A stretch of 64,000 bases of DNA from JAFDXJ01 sp039811225. Its GTDB lineage: Bacteria > Bacteroidota > Bacteroidia > Chitinophagales > Chitinophagaceae. Below the pieces are notes generated by a model. The model saw nothing but the letters and a program-made list of their open reading frames with translations. It made no database searches and had not been told where the DNA came from. A program made the position numbers and the translations under genes. This document shows, piece by piece, positions 45,149 to 53,320 of this stretch; the stretch's first letter is position 1, and each line of letters opens with the position of its first letter. Location of the stretch: contig JBDHYG010000014.1 in the NCBI GenBank assembly GCA_039811225.1, forward strand, positions 9,970-73,969, given 5' to 3'.

Positions 45149-47026
45149 TCAATTCACAATCAATACAGGAATGGAAAGCCTGTGACGTACCTGGTTTAAA
45201 GTTTCTCCATACAAAAAATCTTTTATGCCTTTATGCCGGTGGGCGCCCATCACCAGGAGGTTGATCTTTTCTTCTTTCACAATACGGACAATTTCTTTTA
45301 CCCTGTTTTTATATCCTAGTTTTACGGAAACCGTATATCCCAAATCGCGTAATTGAGTGGCATACTTTTCCAGTCGTTCCATATCGGTACGCGTTTCAAA
45401 ATCATCTGCTTCGGCCCCGAAAAACCGGGCTGTTGCTGTTTCCACGATATGCACTAAGAGATAATGCGCATTTTTCTTCCCCTGGGATAAAGCATAGGCA
45501 ATCAGCTTTTCATCATTATTGCCAAAGTCCAGGGAAACGGCAATATGGGTTAATGCCGGCGCTTCTAATTGGCGTAAAGGCTGGAAAGCGCCATGCATAT
45601 TATCTAATTCTTGTAACCTTCTTTTTTTCATAATCGGAATGATGATCATCATGAAAAATAGCCAGGCAAATGCGAGAGCTGCTACTAAAAGTAAAATTTT
45701 TAAGCCAATATTTCCAGTTTCATTGAATACCGGCATACAGGCTTCGGTAACCATTTTGACATTTAAAAATACCAGTACCAACGCCACCAGCCATGAAAGA
45801 ATTTTTACCCAAAGTGGTATTACAAAAACACCCATGGTTTTTTTATCACTGACAAAAAAGATTAACGGAATGATGGCAAATCCTAATTGCGCACTCAGGA
45901 TCACCTGGCTTAAAATAAGTAAGGCATCCAGTTCCTGGTCGCCATAAATGAGAATGACCAGAACACTGGGGATAATGGCAAGTAACCGGGTCAGCAAACG
46001 TCGCATCCAGGGATTGATGCGCAGGTTTAAATATCCTTCCATTACTATTTGCCCGGCCAGGGTACCGGTAACGGTAGAGCTTTGCCCGGCTGCTATGAGC
46101 GCAATGGCGAAGAGGACAGGCGCTAATTTGCTACCCAACAACGGCGCTAATAATTCATGGGCATCTTCTATTTTCGCCACCTGTGTATGACCGCTGGAGA
46201 AGAAAACAGCAGCTGCGAGGATCAGGATGGCTGCATTGACAAAAAAGGCTGCATTCAGTGCAATGGCGCTATCAAAAAAATTAAACCGCAATGCCCGTTT
46301 AATACTTTTTTCAGTGGGTAAAATTTTCCTCGTTTGTACAAGTGAAGAATGCAGGTACAAATTATGGGGCATTACCGTAGCGCCAATGATACCAACGGCA
46401 ATATATAATGCATCCCCGTTCAATGAAGTGGGAATAAAGCCTTTCACGATTTCCCCCGGGTCAGGTTTTGCCAGGAAAATTTCAATAAGAAAAGAAATAC
46501 CAATCACCAGGATCAATGCTATGATAAATGCTTCGAGGCGGCGTATTCCTAATCGTTGAAACCAGAGCAACAAAAAAGTGTCCAGTACCGTAATGCAAAC
46601 ACCCCATAGAATAGGCATACCGGTGAGCAGGTGAATACCAATGGCCATACCCAAAACTTCTGCCAGGTCGCAAGCTGCAATGGCAAATTCAGCTAAAATA
46701 TATAAGCAGAAATTTACTACCCTTGGATACATATCCCTGTTGGCCTGCGCCAGGTCACGCCGCCTTACAATACCCAGGCGGGAGCTCAGGCTTTGTAATA
46801 GCAATGCCATGAGGTTACTCATTAATAAAACCCAAATCAGGCTATACCCAAATTGTGCACCGCCTTGCAAATCAGTTGCCCAGTTCCCGGGATCCATATA
46901 CCCAACACTAACCAGGTAGGCCGGGCCAAAATAGGGTAACCATTTACGAAAGCCTTTTTTATTATTGACTACTTCTACTGATTCATGTACTTCACTTAAG
47001 GAAAGATGATTGTGTCGCTGCTGCAT
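45149..47026 (-). CDS. Nramp divalent metal transporter fused to a UspA domain
   Basis: 625 residues. Residues about 30-455 form an Nramp (MntH-like) proton-coupled Mn/Fe importer: metal-binding DPGNWATDL in helix 1 and GATVMPHNLYLHSS in helix 6, about 11 helices. Residues about 485-625 are a universal stress protein domain (LTHIAVSLDFGNNDEKLIAY ... LVMGAHRHKGIKDFLYGETL) with the nucleotide-binding glycine pattern. A cytoplasmic Usp tail may regulate transport by nucleotide binding (inferred). It is 3 bases after the MntR-type regulator gene, so both are in one operon. Confidence 0.92.
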   Translation of the reverse strand: MQQRHNHLSLSEVHESVEVVNNKKGFRKWLPYFGPAYLVSVGYMDPGNWATDLQGGAQFGYSLIWVLLMSNLMALLLQSLSSRLGIVRRRDLAQANRDMYPRVVNFCLYILAEFAIAACDLAEVLGMAIGIHLLTGMPILWGVCITVLDTFLLLWFQRLGIRRLEAFIIALILVIGISFLIEIFLAKPDPGEIVKGFIPTSLNGDALYIAVGIIGATVMPHNLYLHSSLVQTRKILPTEKSIKRALRFNFFDSAIALNAAFFVNAAILILAAAVFFSSGHTQVAKIEDAHELLAPLLGSKLAPVLFAIALIAAGQSSTVTGTLAGQIVMEGYLNLRINPWMRRLLTRLLAIIPSVLVILIYGDQELDALLILSQVILSAQLGFAIIPLIFFVSDKKTMGVFVIPLWVKILSWLVALVLVFLNVKMVTEACMPVFNETGNIGLKILLLVAALAFAWLFFMMIIIPIMKKRRLQELDNMHGAFQPLRQLEAPALTHIAVSLDFGNNDEKLIAYALSQGKKNAHYLLVHIVETATARFFGAEADDFETRTDMERLEKYATQLRDLGYTVSVKLGYKNRVKEIVRIVKEEKINLLVMGAHRHKGIKDFLYGETLNQVRHRLSIPVLIVN

Positions 47027-47029
47027 ATT

Positions 47030-47695
47030 CTAATCAATTTTTACAAATATGGATTTTACCGAATGATCGCTCAACTGAATGATTTTTTTATGATTCACTT
47101 TCACTTCCATGGTACCATCAAAATCAAATTTTTTCTTCACTTCTATGGTTGTACCTATCCCGATTCCTACATGTTGTAATAGTTCCAACAATTGTAGATC
47201 GCGGCTGGCAACGGCCACTACATGCACCGGGGTATCGGGTCCTACATCTGCCAGCATGATTTGTGGCCGCTCTTTCAGGTTGCCGTGTTGATCGGGAATG
47301 GGGTCGCCATGGGGATCAAAACGGGGAAACGACAGGAAAGCATCTAACTTATCAATTAGTTTATCTGAACTCACATGTTCCAGTTCCTCTGCCAGGTCAT
47401 GTACTTCGTCCCAGCTGAAATGCAGGGTTTCTGCCAGGAAATATTCCCATAACCGGTGGCGGCGAATGATATGCAGGGCAATATTTTTTCCTTTCTGTGT
47501 CAGCCGGAATTTTTTATAGGGGGTATAGGTAACCAGTTTTTTTTCTTTAAGCTTTTTCAGCATATCCGTTACCGAGGCAGGCCGGGTGTGCAACGCAGCA
47601 GATAAATTTCCCGTGGAAACACCATCTTCCGCTTGTTGCAGGTGAAAAATAGTTTTTAAATAATTCTCTTCAGCCGGGGAATATTTACATTGCAT
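47030..47695 (-). CDS. DtxR/MntR-family metal-dependent repressor
   Basis: 221 residues: winged-helix DNA-binding domain (about 5-65, ENYLKTIFHLQQ, RPASVTDMLKKLKEKKLVTY), dimerisation/metal domain (HHRRHRLWEYFLAETLHFSW-type region with LAEELEHVSSDKL) and a C-terminal FeoA/SH3-like domain (about 145-221). Such proteins bind Mn or Fe and repress metal-uptake genes. Here it heads the operon with the Nramp transporter, with a candidate operator over its own promoter. Confidence 0.92.
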   Translation of the reverse strand: MQCKYSPAEENYLKTIFHLQQAEDGVSTGNLSAALHTRPASVTDMLKKLKEKKLVTYTPYKKFRLTQKGKNIALHIIRRHRLWEYFLAETLHFSWDEVHDLAEELEHVSSDKLIDKLDAFLSFPRFDPHGDPIPDQHGNLKERPQIMLADVGPDTPVHVVAVASRDLQLLELLQHVGIGIGTTIEVKKKFDFDGTMEVKVNHKKIIQLSDHSVKSIFVKID

Positions 47696-47705
47696 GAAAA
47701 ATAAA

Positions 47706-47721
47706 TTTAGACAAACCTAAA
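47706..47721. promoter_or_regulatory. Candidate MntR/DtxR operator overlapping the -7 element
   Basis: Inverted repeat TTTAG-N6-CTAAA (TTTAGACAAACCTAAA) 11 bases before the regulator ATG. On the minus strand it contains an exact TAnnTTTG (TAGGTTTG, 47712-47719), so a bound repressor would cover the core promoter. Confidence 0.55.
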
Positions 47722-47859
47722 AATATTTTATGAAAAAATGAAAAAAATTTGTTTCGATCATGAGGCAGGTTTAACATTTTTGCGGAGACAGGGGATAAGT
47801 GGGAAAAATATTTATACTATATCTTTACAACTCTTAAGATCCAGATTAAACCATTTTAC

Positions 47860-49710
47860 ATGAAATATATGACCCTTCTGCTGCTCCTTTTTATGGGGCA
47901 GCTGGTACAGGCCCAACCCGACCGTTGGCAACAGCGTATTGCCTATCAAATCAATGTGGATATGAATGTGGCCACGAACCAGTTTACCGGAACAGAAAAA
48001 ATTGATTACTGGAATAATTCCCCGGACACATTGCACCGGATCTTTTTTCATTTGTATTGGAATGCCTTCCAGCCCAACAGTATGATGGATATCCGTAGCC
48101 GGGAATTAGGAAAAATAACTTATGGTAATTCTCCCGGTGGAAACCCTATCCGTGACTGGGATAGCCGGGTACGGGATCGTATCCAGCATTTACAACCGGA
48201 TGAAATAGGATATCAAAAAGTTTCATCTATGAAAGTAAATGGAAAAGACGTACAGTTGATAGAGCATGAAACCATCTTGGAAGTGCAATTAACCAATCCC
48301 ATTTTGCCCCATTCAAAATCAACTATCGAGCTTGCTTTCAAGGCGCAGGTACCTGTCCAGATCAGGCGTAGTGGCCGCGATAATGAAGAAGGTATCCGGT
48401 ATAGCATGAGCCAATGGTATCCTAAAATGGTAGAGTATGATTACCAGGGCTGGAATGCCAATCCTTATATCGCCCGCGAATTTTATGGTGTATGGGGAGA
48501 TTATAAAGTCAATATAAAAATTGATAAAACATATATGCTGGCCGCATCCGGAACATTGCAAAACCCCAATGAAATTGGATTTGGTTACCAGCAAAACGGC
48601 AATGCGCCGGTTCCGGTAACTGGCGCGACACGCACCTGGAAATTTGTTGCGGAGAATGTACATGATTTTGTATGGGCAGCTGATCCTACCTATACCATGA
48701 TAAAAGAACAGATTCCGGGTGGGCCGTTGTTATATATCGTGTATAAAAAAGTGGATTCACTGGAACAGGATTGGCAAAAATTGGCCAGGACAATGGTGCA
48801 GGTCTATCCTTATATGGCAAAAACTTTTGGCGCCTATCCTTATAAAAATTATTCTTTCATACAGGGAGGAGATGGCGGTATGGAATATCCTATGGCCACG
48901 TTGATCAAGAGTGCCAGTATCGGAACGGCCATCCATGAATGGATGCATAGCTGGTACCAGGGCATGATGGGGTCCAATGAAAGTTTATATGCCTGGATGG
49001 ATGAAGGCTTTACATCGTATGCAGAATCCCGGGTTTCGGCATGGTTGTATAAAGATAGCAGCTTCCCATACCGGGGTGCTTACCGGGGCTATTTCGCGTT
49101 GGTTAAAAGTGGATTAGAAGAACCTATGAGCACACATGCAGATCATTACAATACCAACTATGCATATTCCATTGATGCTTATTCCAAAGGAGAAATTTTC
49201 CTGGCACAATTGGGTTATATAGTGGGTGATGCTACCCTGGATAAAATCCTGCTCGAATATTACCGGGAATGGCGGTTTAAGCATCCCAACCCCAATGATT
49301 TTATCCGCGTAGCTGAAAAAGTTAGTAATATAGAATTACAGTGGTACAAAGAATATTGGATCTATACCACCAAAACAATTGACTATGGGATCGGGGATGT
49401 TAATGAAGTGAATGGAAAAGCGAATATTACCCTAAAGCGAATTGGTAAGATGCCGATGCCGGTTGATTTATTGGTTACTTACAAAGATGGATCCCGGGAG
49501 CTGTATTATATTCCCATGAATCTGATGTATGGCGATAAGCCGGCTGAGAATAATATTCCGCGGACAATAGAAAAAGAATGGCAATGGGTTGCTCCTGAAT
49601 ACCAACTTGAAATCAATCACCCGGTGAGTGCCATTAAGGAAATAGAGATAGATCCCAGCCAGCGGATGGCTGATGTGAACAGGGTAAATAATAAAATTAC
49701 GGTACCATAA
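47860..49710 (+). CDS. M1 family metallopeptidase (exported)
   Basis: 616 residues with signal peptide (MTLLLLLFMGQLVQAQ). Gluzincin active site HEWMH at 359-363 followed after 18 residues by the third zinc ligand Glu382 in MDEGFTSYAE, exactly the M1 spacing. The substrate-side GxMEN motif appears as GGMEYP. N-terminal beta domain with IDYWNNSPDTLHRIFFHLYW. An aminopeptidase for peptides in the periplasm, also fitting an exported scavenging role. A near-consensus -7 element (TATCTTTA, 47820-47827) precedes it. Confidence 0.92.
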   Translation: MKYMTLLLLLFMGQLVQAQPDRWQQRIAYQINVDMNVATNQFTGTEKIDYWNNSPDTLHRIFFHLYWNAFQPNSMMDIRSRELGKITYGNSPGGNPIRDWDSRVRDRIQHLQPDEIGYQKVSSMKVNGKDVQLIEHETILEVQLTNPILPHSKSTIELAFKAQVPVQIRRSGRDNEEGIRYSMSQWYPKMVEYDYQGWNANPYIAREFYGVWGDYKVNIKIDKTYMLAASGTLQNPNEIGFGYQQNGNAPVPVTGATRTWKFVAENVHDFVWAADPTYTMIKEQIPGGPLLYIVYKKVDSLEQDWQKLARTMVQVYPYMAKTFGAYPYKNYSFIQGGDGGMEYPMATLIKSASIGTAIHEWMHSWYQGMMGSNESLYAWMDEGFTSYAESRVSAWLYKDSSFPYRGAYRGYFALVKSGLEEPMSTHADHYNTNYAYSIDAYSKGEIFLAQLGYIVGDATLDKILLEYYREWRFKHPNPNDFIRVAEKVSNIELQWYKEYWIYTTKTIDYGIGDVNEVNGKANITLKRIGKMPMPVDLLVTYKDGSRELYYIPMNLMYGDKPAENNIPRTIEKEWQWVAPEYQLEINHPVSAIKEIEIDPSQRMADVNRVNNKITVP

Positions 49711-49805
49711 AATTTCATATTTGAATTGATACAGTCTTTGTCGTTTTTTTAAGAAGCATTCACGTGGCCGTATAGATGTTCGATCAATAAGTCACCAATT
49801 GATTT

Positions 49806-50249
49806 TTAAGGCACTTGTTTTCTTTTGATGATTGCTACCGTTAAGCGGCTCACGCAAATCAGTGTATTATTATCATCCGTTATTTTAATATCCCATACAT
49901 GCGTGGAACCGCCCAAATGCAGCGGTGTAGCCGTTCCGGTTACATAACCCGACCGGGCTGAGCGGATATGATTGGCATTAATTTCCAGGCCCACACAAAA
50001 ATACCGGTTATGATCGATCACCAGGGCAGAAGCTATACTGCCAACTGTTTCGGCAAGAGCACAGGAAGCGCCCCCATGTAAAAGGCCATAAGGTTGTTTG
50101 GTACGATCGTCCACCGGCATTTTTACTTTGAGAAAATCGGGTCCTATTTCTACCCATTCCATACCAAGGTACTGCGACATGGTATCTCTTTGTATGGGGG
50201 GAAGCCGGTTTACATCAAGTGATTTATCAAACCAGATACTATTTTTCAT
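49806..50249 (-). CDS. Hotdog-fold thioesterase (PaaI/MenI-like)
   Basis: 147 residues. Hotdog central helix and catalytic region YGLLHGGASCALAETVGSIA, preceded by LGMEWVEIGPDFLKVKMPVD and followed by GLEINANHIRSARSGYVTGT. It hydrolyses an acyl-CoA such as DHNA-CoA or a phenylacetyl-CoA derivative; substrate not decidable here. Only four bases lie between an exact -7 element and the ATG. Confidence 0.88.
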   Translation of the reverse strand: MKNSIWFDKSLDVNRLPPIQRDTMSQYLGMEWVEIGPDFLKVKMPVDDRTKQPYGLLHGGASCALAETVGSIASALVIDHNRYFCVGLEINANHIRSARSGYVTGTATPLHLGGSTHVWDIKITDDNNTLICVSRLTVAIIKRKQVP

Positions 50250-50253
50250 TGAC

Positions 50254-50261
50254 CAAAGATA
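50254..50261 (-). promoter_or_regulatory. -7 promoter element of the thioesterase gene
   Basis: Exact TAnnTTTG match (TATCTTTG on the minus strand), 4 bases before ATG 50249, which would give a leaderless mRNA. Confidence 0.4.
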
Positions 50262-50526
50262 ACTCTTGTGGTGTAAGGAAAATTTTCAATTCAAAATGCC
50301 TATTCGAATAATTCTTCAACAAGTGTAAATTTTCATGCAGATTTAGTGCTTGCATCCAGCAATAGAACTCACAGTTGATTAAAGGAAATAATATCTTTTT
50401 TATGAACGGTAATATATTCTTACCTGTATAAAAATTTGTTTATTCTTTATTCCTAACTTGCACCATTATCAATCTTATTCACAAAAAGATTCTAAAGACA
50501 ATTTTTGAAAAAGAAATTATTTTATG

Positions 50527-50559
50527 TTTCATTAAGTAGTGAAGCTGTGATTAATTTTG
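50527..50559 (+). promoter_or_regulatory. Predicted promoter of the RND efflux operon
   Basis: TTTC (50527-50530, one mismatch from -33 TTTG), 21-base spacer, then exact -7 element TAATTTTG (50552-50559). Transcription near 50566 leaves a leader of about 90 bases and rules out the in-frame TTG start at 50561. Confidence 0.5.
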
Positions 50560-50656
50560 ATTGATTAGCCCGGAAGGAGAAGCAGATACTCATTTATCAG
50601 GTATTACAAAGTTGAGAATAAAGGAGCAGGGCTATTTTAGTTTAAATGGAAATACA

Positions 50657-52012
50657 ATGGTGCATATTTATAAAAAGAAAAAATTTATATTATTCTCAGG
50701 AACAATTTTTCTTTCTTTTCTAATTTTTCTAACACCCAGCAGTTTATTTGCTCAACAAAAAGATTCCCTCTCGTGGAAAGGGCAGGGTACTTTGCAGGAT
50801 TGTATTGCGTATGCCTGGCAGCACAATCCCGATATGAAAAATGCAAAACTGCAGGAAGATATTACCGCATCACAAATAAAAGGAAAACTGGCAGACTGGT
50901 ATCCGCAATTACAGTTTGATTACAGTTTGCAACATAATTTCCAATTGCCTTCTTTTTATTCCAATGGCTCTATTCTGCGCAATGGAACGAATAATGTTTC
51001 CGGAGCTAACTTCAGTGTAACACAAAATATTTTTAACCGGGATGCATTACTGGCATCAAAATCATCGAAGGAAGTACAATTGGCCACCCGGCAAAATACA
51101 GCACAGCAGCGCATAGAGCTGGCAGTATCTGTAAGCAAGGCTTTTTATGATCTAATCCTGACCCTGCAACAAATTAAAGTAATTGATGCGGATATTCAGC
51201 GTACCAAACAAAGCCTTCAGGATGCGATGTATCAATATCAAAGCGGCCTGGTGGATAAAACGGATTACAAGCGGGCCACTATTGCACTGAATAATGCGAC
51301 CGCACAGAAGAAAGCCGGGGAAGCAGCATTGGCAGCCAAAACAGTTTATATAAAAAGCCTGATGGGCCTGGAGGCTTCGGATAGCTTTCAGCCCGTTTAT
51401 GATACCTTGCAAATGGAACAGGAAATCAGCCTGGACACCACCCGCCAGTTACAATATGATAGGCGAATAGAAATGCAGCAGTTGGTAACACAAAAAAAAT
51501 TATTGCAATATAATTTGCAATACAATAAATGGAGCTTTTTACCCAGCGTTTCAGCATTTGGAAATTACAACCTGAATTTTTTTAATGATCAGTTTTCCAA
51601 ATTATATAGCGCAGCCTACCCTAATTCATTCGCAGGGCTCAGGCTTTCTTTTCCATTGTTCCAGGGTGGCAAAAGAACGGAACAGATCCGGCAGGCAGAA
51701 TTGAATATAGACCTGGTGGATAATTCAATTATTCGCTTACAACAAAATATGCAATCGCAATATGCAACAGCGCTGGCCGGCTATAAAAGCAACCTGTATT
51801 TTTTCCTTAGCCAGAAAGAAAACCTTGCCCTGGCGAGTGAGGTCTATGATGTTATCCGCTTGCAATATCGCTCCGGTGTGAAAACTTATTTGGATGTTAT
51901 CACAGCAGAAACCGATTTACGTACAGCACAGATCAATTATTATAATACATTGTATGAATTACTATCAAGCAAAATTGATGTTGAACAGGCTTTGGGGAAT
52001 ATCCTTTATTAA
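50657..52012 (+). CDS. TolC-family outer-membrane efflux protein
   Basis: About 451 residues with signal peptide (FLSFLIFLTPSSLFAQQ). Two TolC-type repeats of long helices: DCIAYAWQHNPDMKNAKLQ in the first, RLSFPLFQGGKRTEQIRQAE in the second, with VRKTYLDVITAETDLRTAQI-like ending. It forms the trimeric exit duct of the tripartite RND pump encoded downstream. The ATG at 50657 is preferred because the longer TTG start precedes the predicted transcription start and adds no signal sequence. Confidence 0.92.
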   Translation: MVHIYKKKKFILFSGTIFLSFLIFLTPSSLFAQQKDSLSWKGQGTLQDCIAYAWQHNPDMKNAKLQEDITASQIKGKLADWYPQLQFDYSLQHNFQLPSFYSNGSILRNGTNNVSGANFSVTQNIFNRDALLASKSSKEVQLATRQNTAQQRIELAVSVSKAFYDLILTLQQIKVIDADIQRTKQSLQDAMYQYQSGLVDKTDYKRATIALNNATAQKKAGEAALAAKTVYIKSLMGLEASDSFQPVYDTLQMEQEISLDTTRQLQYDRRIEMQQLVTQKKLLQYNLQYNKWSFLPSVSAFGNYNLNFFNDQFSKLYSAAYPNSFAGLRLSFPLFQGGKRTEQIRQAELNIDLVDNSIIRLQQNMQSQYATALAGYKSNLYFFLSQKENLALASEVYDVIRLQYRSGVKTYLDVITAETDLRTAQINYYNTLYELLSSKIDVEQALGNILY

Positions 52013-52097
52013 GCAAAAGCATACTGGAAACAATTGGCAGTAAAGAAAAGTATTGTAATAGAAAAGGAAGACTCAGATAAAAACTAAAAAAGCAGAT

Positions 52098-53207
52098 ATG
52101 AAATATATGCATTATCGATTTATTTTTTCTTTATCCATAGCTGTTCTTTTATCAGCATGTGCTGAAAAGAAAAATCAGCAACCAGCGCCACCGGCTGCCG
52201 TTGCTGTTACGGTTGCCACGGTAACGCCCGCTTCAGGGGTGGAGTATTATGATCAGTATCCGGCAACCCTGAATGCATTTGACCAGATCAACCTGACTTC
52301 ACAGGTCAGTGGTTATGTTACTTCCATTAATTTCCAGGATGGCCAGGAAGTACATAAAGGACAATTATTATATACCATCGATGCGCAGGTGTATAAAGCG
52401 AATATGAACCAGGCCATTGCTGACTTGCAGGTACAGCAGGCTAATTTGGTAAAAGCACAAAAAGATGCAGACCGCTATAATGAACTTGCCAAAAATGATG
52501 CGATAGCCAGGCAGCAGGTAGATTATGCCAATGCCAACCTGGAAGCTACAAAGAAGCAGGTAGCTGCTGCAGAAGCACGGGTAGCGGGATTGCGCTCTAC
52601 CGTACAATTTGCGAATATCTATGCCCCCTTTTCAGGAACCATCGGAATTTCCTTAGTGAAAAAAGGTACCGCTGTAGTGGCAGGCCAAACAATATTAAAT
52701 ACGGTATCTACCAATAGCCCGATTGCCGTGGACTTCACTATTGATCAACAGGAAATCTATCGTTTTTCCCAATTGCAACAGGATCCGGCATTTGCAAAGG
52801 AAGGAATTTTCACGCTGGCATTTGGTGATGCAATTTATCCTTTTCCCGGTATGATCCGTTTAATTGACAGAGCAGTGGATCCGCAAACCGGAACAATTAA
52901 AGTGCGTTTATCTTTTCCCAATGACAAGGGAATGCTTAAGCCCGGTATGAATGCAACCGTTCGCGTTAAAAATATTGCTGCCAATAATACCCTGATCATT
53001 CCACATAATTCGATTTCAGAAAGACTGGGCGAATTTACAGTATTTGTGATTGGTGATAGCCTGAAAGTGCATCAACAAAAAGTTGTCCTGGGTACCGCCA
53101 TTGGTGACAGCATCATTGTCAAGGAAGGATTGAAAAACGGGGATAAGGTTGTCGTACAGGGTATTCAAAATTTACGTGAAGGCTCCTTAGTAAAGATCAC
53201 GCCGTAA
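52098..53207 (+). CDS. RND efflux periplasmic adaptor (membrane fusion protein)
   Basis: 369-residue lipoprotein (lipobox LSAC, then AEKKNQQ). Barrel-sandwich/lipoyl halves (YDQYPATLNAFDQINLTSQV, GYVTSINFQDGQEVHKGQLL), an alpha-helical hairpin with heptads (about 100-150), beta-barrel (GTAVVAGQTILNTV) and membrane-proximal domain. It links the inner-membrane pump to TolC. Second gene of the operon, 85 bases after tolC. Confidence 0.93.
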   Translation: MKYMHYRFIFSLSIAVLLSACAEKKNQQPAPPAAVAVTVATVTPASGVEYYDQYPATLNAFDQINLTSQVSGYVTSINFQDGQEVHKGQLLYTIDAQVYKANMNQAIADLQVQQANLVKAQKDADRYNELAKNDAIARQQVDYANANLEATKKQVAAAEARVAGLRSTVQFANIYAPFSGTIGISLVKKGTAVVAGQTILNTVSTNSPIAVDFTIDQQEIYRFSQLQQDPAFAKEGIFTLAFGDAIYPFPGMIRLIDRAVDPQTGTIKVRLSFPNDKGMLKPGMNATVRVKNIAANNTLIIPHNSISERLGEFTVFVIGDSLKVHQQKVVLGTAIGDSIIVKEGLKNGDKVVVQGIQNLREGSLVKITP

Positions 53208-53320
53208 GTAAAAAAACTTATGAAATCACATAGTTGAGTTATAAGCAGATAAAGGATAAATAAATTTCAACAGGATAAGTCATTTGAAAATGCTGTCCTG
53301 ATTAAGTGGAATAGTAAATT

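Larger units (their letters stand above)
50250..50656. other. 407-base gap upstream of the RND efflux operon
   Basis: No gene is seen on either strand. It is AT-rich and holds the thioesterase -7 element at its left end and the efflux promoter near 50552. The stretch between has only short ORFs and no clear inverted repeat that I would call an operator. Confidence 0.6.
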
